From a virus, in IMG/VR virus record IMGVR_UViG_3300025769_001079, positions 1 to 20,667 of that record: a DNA stretch of 20,667 nt. One strand, 5' to 3'. The notes beneath the pieces were generated by a model. The model saw only the letters and a list, made by a program, of their open reading frames with translations, had not been told where the DNA came from and made no database searches. Of the stretch, positions 13,901 through 20,667 are shown piece by piece; within the stretch, counting starts at the first letter, position 1; each line of letters begins with the position of its first letter. Both the position numbers and the translations under genes were made by a program.

Positions 13901-16015
13901 CCACATAGCAAGTATTTTTTCTTGTGCTTCCCGCATGGTTCGAGCGTATCTTGCTACTTGATCCCTGTTTTCAGGCGTTAGCCGCGCTGACAGCTTTCTA
14001 ACATAATTTAAAGCACGGATTTCTTTAGAGCCTACGTTCATTCCATTCTGACGTAGGAGATTAGCGTACGCTGTTACATCAGCATCTGAAAGCAAACCTC
14101 CTATGCTTCTGCCAGTTAATTTTTCATACCCAGCAACATCAATCAGACTTTCAATGCCTATCGCAAGCTGATTAGTCAAGTCTCCTGCAGCACTATTCGC
14201 ATAGTTCAGCATTTTTCCAGTGATGAAAAGACCACCCTTACCTACTGTTAGATATCCTATGCTTCCCATAGCTTCTGCAGTTAGCCTGTCACCATCAAAC
14301 GCATCAGTAAGAAGTTCACCGGCATTGTATTGGGCTACTGACAATAGGGTAGTATCTTTAACCCCCTGCCAAATAACGCTTACAGGCATGTTATTAAGCA
14401 ACTTTGCCCTGATCAACTGATTTGTAAGGGATTCCCTTTTACGAGTTAATTCTAAGTATTCGACGGACGGACGCGATAGATCAAATCCCTTTTTCATTTC
14501 CAAGTCACGAATTTTCATGTCAGTATCGTTGATGCCGTCTTTTAGGCGTTTGAAACCGACCCGCGATTGATTCATGTCTATACCGCGCAATACGTCTTTT
14601 TCATTATACTTTTTCAAAAGATCACGAAAATCATTGTCGTGCTTTAAAATAAAGAATGCCCCAACGTCATCTACGTCTTTTATCTTATCAGCAACTGCCC
14701 CGCCAGCCTTACGTATAGCTTGAACATCTTCAACTAAGTCGTCATATACTTTTAGGCTTTTCTTGGCTTTTGTTCCTAAGTCAGCGGTTACTAAACCGGC
14801 AGCTTCTACAAAAGATAGCATAAATCTTTCACTTTTACTAAACAGGTTTGTTGCCGTATTCATTACCTGATAAACATCTTCGTCAGACAGATAGTTTATG
14901 GGTGCATCTTTCTCTGTTCCGTCGGCTTGCGGTACTTTAACGGATATTAGCCTGTTGTATGTCTCGTCGTTAATCTCGCCAGCCTGTCGTTTTTCCTCTA
15001 GTCTGTCACGAATAAACTCATTCCAAGTTTCGTTTATGTCTTGGATAGCCACACTATCTGAAAGAGTTTTATCCCAAGTTTCTTGTACTTTGTTGCGGTA
15101 TCCTTCTGTAGCTTTCCACGCCTCATTCCACTGAATTGAGTCTGTTATACCTACCATGCTTCCAATGCCTTTAGCCGCATAGTACGCACCTGCGGAAACA
15201 CCCGCTGGAACATAGCTAAGTGCTGCGTCCCCTAAAAATTGTGCGTTAGAACGAATATACCCATCGTTTATTCTTTCGATAACCATGTCCATAAAGTCGT
15301 GGGTACTAACACCATCGACCATAATTTGCTCTAAGATAGTCTGTTCTTTTCTAGAAAGACCTGTTTCGTTACCTGCTCTGTCTGTAGCAAACTTACCGCT
15401 TGTAATCACGCTGATAGCTTTTGAAGAGTCAAACTGTTTGCGCTGTTCGGAATGAAGAAGCGGGTCCGCTTCCTTTTCTACAGTCGGCTCAAAATCACCA
15501 AATTCATCCGTAAACCGACGTGCAACTTTTGGTGATTCGTACTGTTGCTTGTAGTAGCTGTACGAACCTTGTAATAAGTCGTTTGCAGATTTTAGTTCTT
15601 CTTCTTTTTGCTGCTCGTTTAAGCCCATTGACGACAGCATGGACGGATTGTTAACAATAGATAGTGCCCCTTGTAGGCTATCGACATCTACTTCATCTAC
15701 TTGTCCAGCAACAATCATGTCCTTGAAGGCAGTCATATCTAAAGTAACGGGGCGTTCTGCCTGCTGTGTTTCTGCCGCTATGTCAGCACGTTTTTCTAAA
15801 GGCGTACGAATTCCTTTACCAAGAATACCGGTCTCTGCAACAGCCTTACCTACAGGACGCAAGGCTTTATCACGGGCAGTCTCAACATTCCGATAAAAAG
15901 AGTTCGGTTTATCTAAAGTAGAATTTGTTTCTGCAACAGAAGCGGGAATTTCGCCTGCTACAGTCATTGCAGAAATGTCGTCTATGTTCTCTTGTTGTGT
16001 GTTTTGAAGAACCAT
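10994..16015 (-). CDS. Very large internal virion/ejection-type protein, 1673 aa
   Basis: This is the longest gene in the window. It codes a mainly helical, charged protein with no recognised enzyme domain; in particular I see no lytic transglycosylase motif like that at the start of T7 gp16. Two Gly/Ala-rich, mildly hydrophobic stretches stand out, at residues about 260-290 (LGDAALSYVPAGVSAGAYYA) and about 540-625. They could interact with membranes. Long helical stretches with many charged residues lie between about 690 and 900. Size, position after a 712-residue gene and the overall order resemble T7 gp14-15-16, whose products leave the capsid to form a channel across the cell envelope. 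A gp16-like ejection role is therefore likely but inferred from context. AAAGGA upstream of the ATG gives a somewhat long spacer. Confidence 0.9.
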   Translation of the reverse strand: MVLQNTQQENIDDISAMTVAGEIPASVAETNSTLDKPNSFYRNVETARDKALRPVGKAVAETGILGKGIRTPLEKRADIAAETQQAERPVTLDMTAFKDMIVAGQVDEVDVDSLQGALSIVNNPSMLSSMGLNEQQKEEELKSANDLLQGSYSYYKQQYESPKVARRFTDEFGDFEPTVEKEADPLLHSEQRKQFDSSKAISVITSGKFATDRAGNETGLSRKEQTILEQIMVDGVSTHDFMDMVIERINDGYIRSNAQFLGDAALSYVPAGVSAGAYYAAKGIGSMVGITDSIQWNEAWKATEGYRNKVQETWDKTLSDSVAIQDINETWNEFIRDRLEEKRQAGEINDETYNRLISVKVPQADGTEKDAPINYLSDEDVYQVMNTATNLFSKSERFMLSFVEAAGLVTADLGTKAKKSLKVYDDLVEDVQAIRKAGGAVADKIKDVDDVGAFFILKHDNDFRDLLKKYNEKDVLRGIDMNQSRVGFKRLKDGINDTDMKIRDLEMKKGFDLSRPSVEYLELTRKRESLTNQLIRAKLLNNMPVSVIWQGVKDTTLLSVAQYNAGELLTDAFDGDRLTAEAMGSIGYLTVGKGGLFITGKMLNYANSAAGDLTNQLAIGIESLIDVAGYEKLTGRSIGGLLSDADVTAYANLLRQNGMNVGSKEIRALNYVRKLSARLTPENRDQVARYARTMREAQEKILAMWDPEDTEGLARARQTFSLSTASLTNLSWMRASEQLALGKISAKELTSLTNVNEAQTLQNFRAFTLQQGSEFVAQLESQLKNANITDVKSRKIISDYIGVLKQGLATSQEHLNADGRDLSEKVMDARDLLLSSRFTNADHSVISRLEEVHLDVQRRLNPELDELAEANKLATQRMEMHTERAKDLTKFNLNYGTGLRLARGWENLIGGFLTDAKKTARRGFIDLDKKAISEEKSVDVTDLVRRMFRIAKDENAPSTSSALGEFFGRDSAFFAGNLGKRARKAFNEMARREIDKLPNTTFEKMRLRHSTPVFSDGTKNDEFISEDVSPLEIVIWHSENGELGAFKALPGEVMDVVSAFAEYGARIRNDSLSARYFEFVTEAKEIIPQEYRDEWDSAARIYQAEWWDRIRLNGPITKTFAKNGVTTVGARERAADNGSDYLNFEDLDVNEVYGTEINTSIFTRNYKGNDNPVTMLNNFVGQVSKAISGNNKATTINEIGVQFNTMLQELASRDEKGNAVFRADSPEDIARLRAISGYLSAYIYDAWGKDAQRSLKAITSGQTEVVGAFGAVDVPSAFPSINVDDLENLQQALRFPVRYADGSSEMINIVDLGGILETNNSIFHELSNSKAFAQKVVELRADVVGKVEAAATEAVRNKRILQVGQDSVIKASNIPIDKPEDFLMNVFNIGEGGLYRIQDMKRNALINLVGAKKFKEGGGDVISLTVNVDGQDVNAVEVIDQAFRSMVINGMMNVAKLKTQEGKTLLGLPEGQKVLKTFDAPAEGALLFEGEQGAIFKKNLTALLVGTESLSYNIPTEKQMKDAEKWVDAIEGVFDFLASQAKTDLTRVEIGNLFRPLTTNYAMSRGFSLMRNQVSVPYVSGELALSIATAAGIDMMKMAATSRENAEFVLRVMEYPQSMTKKDFEKFGSATFDFVYTEMSRLGLNMVDYLPEGTPEDIQKYFTAQLIPGDTEG

Positions 16016-16030
16016 TACAGTACGTATCCT

Positions 16031-18169
16031 TTAGACTTGCTCTTGAGTTTGTGCCCACATGTTCCACGCATCTGGGGCATTCTTTTTCCATGTTTCTAAT
16101 TCTTCTGGAGTAGCATCCTGTACAGTTTTGTATTTATTTTGCGGATCACGTGTGCGTATTGTATTGGTCATGGAATCCCAATACCAGAGTTTCGTATCTC
16201 TTAAGGTTGGTACGGCTCCTTCTTCCGGCTTCATTCCGCTTGCAGCCGTCATAGGAGTCCGATATCCTGCTTTTTTTGAAAGCTGCATAAAGGTATACGC
16301 ACCCTTAATTTGTTTTTTGGATAGAGGAGTAGCACGACCAGATGAATCCGCAATCTGTATGATATATGAGTATTGATCTTTCTGACGCTGAAACTGGTTT
16401 AATGCTAGAGTTGCTCGTTCAATAGCAATTTCAGGAGTGTCCCAGTTGCTTCCTAATCTAACCAACTGAGCATCAATGTCTTGGTTAGACAAACGACCAG
16501 ACGGATCAGCCGCACGTGCCATCTGGAAAGCAAGAGCAATACGGGATGCTTCTAGTTTTGCAAACTGTATAGCTTGCTGCTCTGCAAAACTTTCATCTCC
16601 ATTAGATTGCTTTAAGTATCTTTTATAACCCTCATTATACTTTGCTTTAATACCTGCATTGAGTTCCGCCAACCTTTCTTTTGTGACGTATTTTACAGGA
16701 TCGCCGTCAGGGTCAGTTGATAAATTAGCAACTTCAGACTGAGATACCACCATAGTTGATGGGCCATATTGAGTGACGAAGCTTGCATCTATAAATTCGC
16801 TGTCTTTACTTCCCCAAAAATCACTGTCGTTTCTACCTAAAAGACTTCTTGCAACAGCCTTACCTGCAGCAATTAAAAGGTAGGCTTTGCCAGCAATAAT
16901 AGGGGGAGATTTACCCTCACCTGCTTTTGCTACCTGATCTTGCAGTAGTTTAACGTAATCCTTTAATTCAACAATAGTATTACCTACTTCAACATCCCGT
17001 TCTTTAATTTTATTGAAGTCTTCTTCTTTTGCATTACGACTTATTAACAATCTGGCACCATACAGTCTATTAGTTGTGCTCACATCCTTCACGTTTATAT
17101 TTCCACTGCTTGGGTCCCAATCTGTCAAGGGAACCATCAAAGCAAGTGCTACCTGCATTGCAATCGGATCGTTGTTTGTAGCATTACGCAACTTACTTAA
17201 AATATCTTCTGCTGTTGCTTGTTCCATCAAATTAAAGTTTGGACTTTCACTATCCAAGTTCAAGTCCCTGCCAAAAGTATTGATGATTGTGGCTGCACCA
17301 TTTAATGCCCTTGTTTTTCTACTCAGGTCAAATCCAGTTATGTTAGCAAGCTGTGAATCGAACACCTCTGCAAATTTGTTTCGCTCTATACCTAGACCAT
17401 CTGCTAATTGTCCGTACGCATTACCGTAAGTTTCATCGTTAAAATTTATAGTTAGGCGTATAGATCCGTTACTATCGACCGTTCTAGATAACTCGTCTGT
17501 AGATACGATTGCAGATGCACCAGATGCGACATTCTCATCAGCACCCTCTGGTTTCATAACCCCCGTTTTTAAAGCTAAAAGCTGATCAAGGTAGGGCTGT
17601 ATATTCTTAAATGTTTTTGCAGGATTCCACGAAACTAAATTAATATCACCACCGTTTCTTTTTAGTTCAGCATCATATTCATTGGTAAGGATATTCATGT
17701 GTGTTTGAATCGTTCCTATGAAAGCACTCAACTGTGGTGCCGTAAGATTCTTTAGTCCAGACTGTTCTTTTGAAGAAAGAGATCGATACATAGAGTTCAG
17801 AGCAAGTGGACTTTCTACTTTACCGCCTTTTCCAAAAACGTTGTAGTCAAACCCGTAAGAACCAATTTGTGCTTCGTAATCAGATGCTCTCTGCAAAGAA
17901 CTTTGCATCTTTGCAAGATCCAAATCTATCCCGTCGGTTGCGCGACCAAACGGGCCAATAGGCTCACGCTCATTAAACTTTTGACGAGCGGATTTAATCA
18001 GAGTAAATATGCCGCTGGTATCTTTTTTAGGATCCCAGCTTGCTTGAATTGCCAATTCTTCAATTCTGTCAACTTTAGCCTGTTCAGCTAAACGTCTTGC
18101 TTCTTCTTTTTCAATGTTCTGTGTGAAGCCCTTGATAAGGCCAGTAGCGAATGCTGCACCAATACCCAT
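16031..18169 (-). CDS. Large internal virion-type protein, 712 aa
   Basis: The start ATG lies one base after the stop of the upstream gene, with AAGAAGAGG ahead of it. The first 20 residues (MGIGAAFATGLIKGFTQNIE) are Gly/Ala rich and could be a membrane-active or packing helix, followed by a charged helix (EKEEARRLAEQAK). The remainder is predominantly helical with Asn/Ser/Asp-rich loops and no recognised catalytic motif. The middle includes alpha-helical segments around FNKIKERDVEVGNTIVELKD. By size (T7 gp15 is 747 residues) and position directly before the 1673-residue gene, it is a candidate gp15-like ejection protein. The sequence alone does not prove homology. Confidence 0.88.
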   Translation of the reverse strand: MGIGAAFATGLIKGFTQNIEKEEARRLAEQAKVDRIEELAIQASWDPKKDTSGIFTLIKSARQKFNEREPIGPFGRATDGIDLDLAKMQSSLQRASDYEAQIGSYGFDYNVFGKGGKVESPLALNSMYRSLSSKEQSGLKNLTAPQLSAFIGTIQTHMNILTNEYDAELKRNGGDINLVSWNPAKTFKNIQPYLDQLLALKTGVMKPEGADENVASGASAIVSTDELSRTVDSNGSIRLTINFNDETYGNAYGQLADGLGIERNKFAEVFDSQLANITGFDLSRKTRALNGAATIINTFGRDLNLDSESPNFNLMEQATAEDILSKLRNATNNDPIAMQVALALMVPLTDWDPSSGNINVKDVSTTNRLYGARLLISRNAKEEDFNKIKERDVEVGNTIVELKDYVKLLQDQVAKAGEGKSPPIIAGKAYLLIAAGKAVARSLLGRNDSDFWGSKDSEFIDASFVTQYGPSTMVVSQSEVANLSTDPDGDPVKYVTKERLAELNAGIKAKYNEGYKRYLKQSNGDESFAEQQAIQFAKLEASRIALAFQMARAADPSGRLSNQDIDAQLVRLGSNWDTPEIAIERATLALNQFQRQKDQYSYIIQIADSSGRATPLSKKQIKGAYTFMQLSKKAGYRTPMTAASGMKPEEGAVPTLRDTKLWYWDSMTNTIRTRDPQNKYKTVQDATPEELETWKKNAPDAWNMWAQTQEQV

Positions 18170-18170
18170 C

Positions 18171-18734
18171 TTATTCAGCCTCTTCTTTCGTCGGTTTCAT
18201 ATTCATAAAGCTTTCCGGCTTTGGTTCTTCTGGTATGTAACCGCGCCGAATTTCCTCGTTAATCTGTTCGCTAACATACGCAAACATGCTAGGATTGTTT
18301 TGCTTCATCATCTGGAAGAATGTATCGTCGTCCATTTCGTCACGCTCTAACTGATCGTCGTTCTCAAAGAAACGATACGGAATACCTTCCTCTTCTGCCA
18401 TCCCAGCGATTACCATTGCAAGAGGACCCTTGATCATCACACCAACGTCAGGATTAAACCGACCCTCTTGGAACCCCTGCATGATGTATCCTTCGACAAG
18501 CACCTCGACAGAGGCACCGACGATTAGCATCTTCATCATTTCGCGTTTGACTTTTTTTACCTTGAGGCTGGCTATAGCTTTGTTCAAGGCTTCTTCTGCA
18601 TCGACGGTTTGAGGGGGCTGACCCCAAGCGTAGTTTTGATTGTCTTGGGTGATGCTATATCCCGGCGGCACTCGTGCGAAGGGATCTTTCGCTTCGATGG
18701 TACCACGCATAGGCTGATCTTGTGCTATTCTCAT
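18171..18734 (-). CDS. Virion-associated-type protein, 187 aa
   Basis: Start and upstream stop share ATGA. The N-terminus (PFARVPPGYSITQDNQNYAWGQPP) followed by TVDAEEALNKAI recalls a family of marine phage proteins with a P-G-x-S-L/I-T ... W-x-x-P-P pattern, as far as I remember, found in structural gene regions. A central stretch, LIVGASVEVLVEGYIMQGF at residues about 70-88, is hydrophobic but probably a buried helix rather than a membrane span. The C-terminal third is acidic and Met rich (DEMDDDTFFQMM) and ends in a charged tail. The role is unknown; the position among ejection-type genes points to a virion component or an assembly factor. Confidence 0.85.
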   Translation of the reverse strand: MRIAQDQPMRGTIEAKDPFARVPPGYSITQDNQNYAWGQPPQTVDAEEALNKAIASLKVKKVKREMMKMLIVGASVEVLVEGYIMQGFQEGRFNPDVGVMIKGPLAMVIAGMAEEEGIPYRFFENDDQLERDEMDDDTFFQMMKQNNPSMFAYVSEQINEEIRRGYIPEEPKPESFMNMKPTKEEAE

Positions 18735-19198
18735 ATGCCTACCTCACCTTTCAATGTCGCTTCTGCAATAACTTTTGTTTTGCGTCCAGACCGAACAGTA
18801 GGGGTTACCTCTTGTCCTGCTGCTGCACGTAGGTTTTGAAGATGTGGGTTTTGGGAATTGTACAAGGCTTCCCAATATCGTGATACCTCTGGGTTTTGAT
18901 ATAGACGCTGTTGCATTTCAGGCATCTGAACCTGACCGACTGCCGTACCGCGAGTCAATTGCTTTATAGTACGTGCTCTTTCTATTTCTGGTGCTTGACT
19001 AAATACTTGAGCGTCCTTGCCTTTTGATTCAACCCAAGCTTGTGCACCCTTCTTGATAAATCCCAGAGCGGTTGAGGAATCATACAAACCAGCATCTTCG
19101 TCAGCAAACATGTCCGCTGGATTGCTGCTTCTTCCACCACCAAACAACGAACTTCCGAAAGTCCAGACGGTGCTAATAATGTTACCTAAATCAAACAT
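18731..19198 (-). CDS. Small virion-type protein, 155 aa
   Basis: I do not recognise the family. The N-terminus (LGNIISTVWTFGSSLFGGGR) is an amphipathic to hydrophobic segment ending in a Gly/Ser linker, a pattern common in phage proteins inserted in or near the portal or ejected. The middle is helical, with basic and Gln residues (ERARTIKQLTRG, EMQQRLYQNPEVSRYWEAL). The C-terminus has a basic RSGRKTK patch. It lies 13 bases after the 443-residue gene and overlaps the next by 4 bases, in one operon with the ejection-type genes. Confidence 0.82.
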   Translation of the reverse strand: MFDLGNIISTVWTFGSSLFGGGRSSNPADMFADEDAGLYDSSTALGFIKKGAQAWVESKGKDAQVFSQAPEIERARTIKQLTRGTAVGQVQMPEMQQRLYQNPEVSRYWEALYNSQNPHLQNLRAAAGQEVTPTVRSGRKTKVIAEATLKGEVGI

Positions 19199-19211
19199 CT
19201 ATTTTCCTAAC

Positions 19212-20543
19212 TTATGCGTTTGCAATCCACTTGGCAATCCAGTTTCCAACTCCGGCAGCTAGGTTGTCTTTTTGTGTTTGATCGTATATCTTCTGACTAT
19301 TTGCAAATTCCATAGCCATGATTCCGATTTCGTGCTGCCGTTGCAGTTGTGATTCTCCCTTTTGAAAGTTCCACGCTGCATTGTCACGATACTGTTGCCA
19401 TAGATTATTCATTGCATTTTGTGTTGCATTAAAAGTGTTCTGAACGTTTTGGCGGTTGGCTTCGTTAGCGGCTGCAGTATTTGCCGTGTTTACTTGTCTG
19501 CGCCACTGAACGTTGGATTGATCTACAGCAAATTGCATGTTTGCATTGAACTTAGAACGGGCATCATTCATTGAGGCATTGAACTGATTCATTGCGTTGG
19601 CTTCACCAGCATTGAACTGGTTCATTGCGGCTACCCGGTTAGCGTTTGCTGTCTCGACCTGACTTCCCAACTCTTGAAAGAACTGCTCAACCTGCAACTC
19701 GTTCTTTGCGTTGAACTGCTGACGGGCGTTTTCTTCAGCGGCATCTTTGAAAATAGCTTGAGTCAGGGCGTTGTACGAAAGGGTATTGGCCTGCTGCTGT
19801 GCGTCGAGGTTCTTTGTTTCGATAGCAAGAAGAGACTGTGCGTTCGTTACTGCAGAAGTCAAACGAGCATTTAAATTTGCCTTGTCCATTGCCGCAAAGG
19901 TTGCAGCGTTGGACAGAGCCATCTGCTGTTCGTTGTTCAGGTTTGCAAGCTGAATCGTTGCATACTTCTTTGCGTCGTCGGCTGCAATCGTGATTCCAGA
20001 TTCCAAGACAGCTTGGGTCATTGCTGCTGCAGCCATCGAACTGCCGCCCAATCCACGTGCTTGCATAATACCGCCGATTTTACGAACGGCAGGAGCAGCC
20101 CACGGGGGCATCGGTTGACCTTGCTGGATGCTTCCCAACAGTTGACTCATTTGATATTGGGTGGTAGCCCGTTGGTCTAGTTGTTGGGTTGCTGCTGTGC
20201 CGATTGCTCCTGCAGACGGACCTGCCTGTACCCCAGTCATGTCAACCTGAACAGGCTGAGTGATTTGAGCGGCTTGCATCGTTCCTACCTGCGGAGTTAC
20301 CTGCGTGGTAGTTGCGACTTGGCCTAAGTTAGGTGTCGTCTGAGTAGGTAGGGGGGCTATTGTTCCGGCAGTTCCCGCCGTTGCAGTAGGAACTGTAGGT
20401 TGTGCAGCAATTTGAGTACCGGTTGTTCCCTGTATTTCGTTGGAAGCAATGGTCTGTGTTACAGGAACTGCAGCAGGAATACCCGCTCCGGCAAGTGCAC
20501 CTACTTCTGTTTGTAATTGCTGATCTGTAGTAATTGTTGCCAT
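19212..20543 (-). CDS. gp14-like internal virion protein with 11-residue repeats, 443 aa
   Basis: Three parts are visible. Residues 1-125 are low complexity, rich in Thr, Gln, Val, Pro and Ala with almost no charge, and probably disordered. Residues about 143-184 hold WAAPAVRKIGGIMQARGLGG followed by SSMAAAAMTQAVLESGI, a pattern I associate with phage internal virion proteins. Residues 185-426 form 22 uninterrupted 11-residue units, with Asn at position 6 in 14 of them and Asp in 3, as expected of a long helical bundle. The last 17 residues (NLAAGVGNWIAKWIANA) form an amphipathic Trp-bearing helix. The order relative to the 712- and 1673-residue genes suggests a T7 gp14-like role in forming a DNA ejection channel. 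There are no cysteines. A purine-rich AAGGGACTAGGG precedes the ATG. Confidence 0.9.
   Translation of the reverse strand: MATITTDQQLQTEVGALAGAGIPAAVPVTQTIASNEIQGTTGTQIAAQPTVPTATAGTAGTIAPLPTQTTPNLGQVATTTQVTPQVGTMQAAQITQPVQVDMTGVQAGPSAGAIGTAATQQLDQRATTQYQMSQLLGSIQQGQPMPPWAAPAVRKIGGIMQARGLGGSSMAAAAMTQAVLESGITIAADDAKKYATIQLANLNNEQQMALSNAATFAAMDKANLNARLTSAVTNAQSLLAIETKNLDAQQQANTLSYNALTQAIFKDAAEENARQQFNAKNELQVEQFFQELGSQVETANANRVAAMNQFNAGEANAMNQFNASMNDARSKFNANMQFAVDQSNVQWRRQVNTANTAAANEANRQNVQNTFNATQNAMNNLWQQYRDNAAWNFQKGESQLQRQHEIGIMAMEFANSQKIYDQTQKDNLAAGVGNWIAKWIANA
19266..19991 (-). repeat. Array of 22 hendecad (11-residue, 33-base) units in the 443-aa protein
   Basis: Residues 185-426 divide without gaps into 22 units of 11. 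Examples are QMALSNAATFA, ARQQFNAKNEL, AMNQFNAGEAN, AMNQFNASMND and ARSKFNANMQF. Position 6 is Asn in 14 units and Asp in 3. Positions 1-2 are mostly small or hydrophobic. Two neighbouring units also share 20 of 21 bases (19576-19596 and 19609-19629), showing recent duplication; others are diverged, so the array is old. Confidence 0.85.
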
Positions 20544-20546
20544 ACC

Positions 20547-20667
20547 CTAGTCCCTTTGCAAAACCTTATCCAACTTATCCTCGACCCGATGCAAGGCTTC
20601 CATGACCTGCCGCATATCGTTGCGAACATCTTCACGAGTTGCGTACTCTTCGCGTGTCTTGTTAACC
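20547..20667 (-). CDS. C-terminal end of a small coiled-coil protein (5' end outside window)
   Basis: The minus frame is open from the right edge to a TAG at 20549-20547, three bases before the next start. The 39 visible residues (ending EALHRVEDKLDKVLQRD) are charged, with hydrophobic residues spaced as in a two-stranded coiled coil. Such tails are common in small phage membrane-anchored or lysis accessory proteins, but the N-terminus is missing, so no function is given. Confidence 0.7.
   Translation of the reverse strand, partial: VNKTREEYATREDVRNDMRQVMEALHRVEDKLDKVLQRD

Noticed and set aside
1-20667. tRNA, rRNA, integrase or attachment site
   Set aside because: None was seen on either strand by eye. 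Small RNAs cannot be excluded without a covariance search such as tRNAscan-SE or Infernal.

Overview
The window looks like about half of the genome of a lytic, short-tailed (podovirus-like) marine bacteriophage. It has no host-type genes, no rRNA or tRNA that I can see, and no integrase. Genes are packed with start/stop overlaps of a few bases. The mix of genes is a DnaB-like helicase, a family A DNA polymerase carrying a DnaJ-type zinc finger, a Cas4/RecB-like nuclease, a T7 endonuclease I-like resolvase, MazG, DUF3310 and a B12-dependent ribonucleotide reductase, facing a structural arm with very large internal virion proteins. From memory this is closest to the HMO-2011 group of phages infecting SAR116, SAR11 and related marine alphaproteobacteria. 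That placement is inference; no search was run.

Left arm (1-10425, plus strand): replication, recombination and nucleotide supply. In order: helicase (cut by the window edge), HNH protein, an AT-rich unknown gene, a DEDDy 3'-5' exonuclease, the polymerase part of the same enzyme in a different frame, a candidate ssDNA-binding protein, a Cas4-like nuclease, an unknown gene, endonuclease I, an unknown acidic protein, MazG, a DUF3310 protein, class II RNR, a 41-residue ORF, a 52-residue zinc-ribbon protein, a small coiled-coil protein, a second PD-(D/E)XK protein and a 74-residue unknown. The genes fit one job: break down host DNA, turn the nucleotides into dNTPs, copy the phage genome and resolve branched DNA.

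Strand switch (10425-10430): the two arms converge with a 4-base gap. A hairpin followed by T residues (10480-10516), a likely terminator, lies inside the last minus-strand gene.

Right arm (10430-20667, minus strand, read from right to left): the end of a coiled-coil protein, a 443-residue protein with a Thr/Gln/Pro-rich head and a 22-unit, 11-residue repeat, two smaller virion-type proteins (155 and 187 residues), proteins of 712 and 1673 residues, a Met/Gly-rich basic protein with MMYGG motifs and a 52-residue conserved-looking small protein. Order and sizes recall the T7 gp14-gp15-gp16 ejection proteins, but no sequence match is claimed.

The observations most worth a second look are the 11-residue repeat array in the 443-residue protein, the polymerase split into two overlapping frames, the zinc finger inside the polymerase, the AT-rich HNH cassette, and the terminator embedded in a convergent gene. 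No gene-free stretch longer than 300 bases exists in the window.
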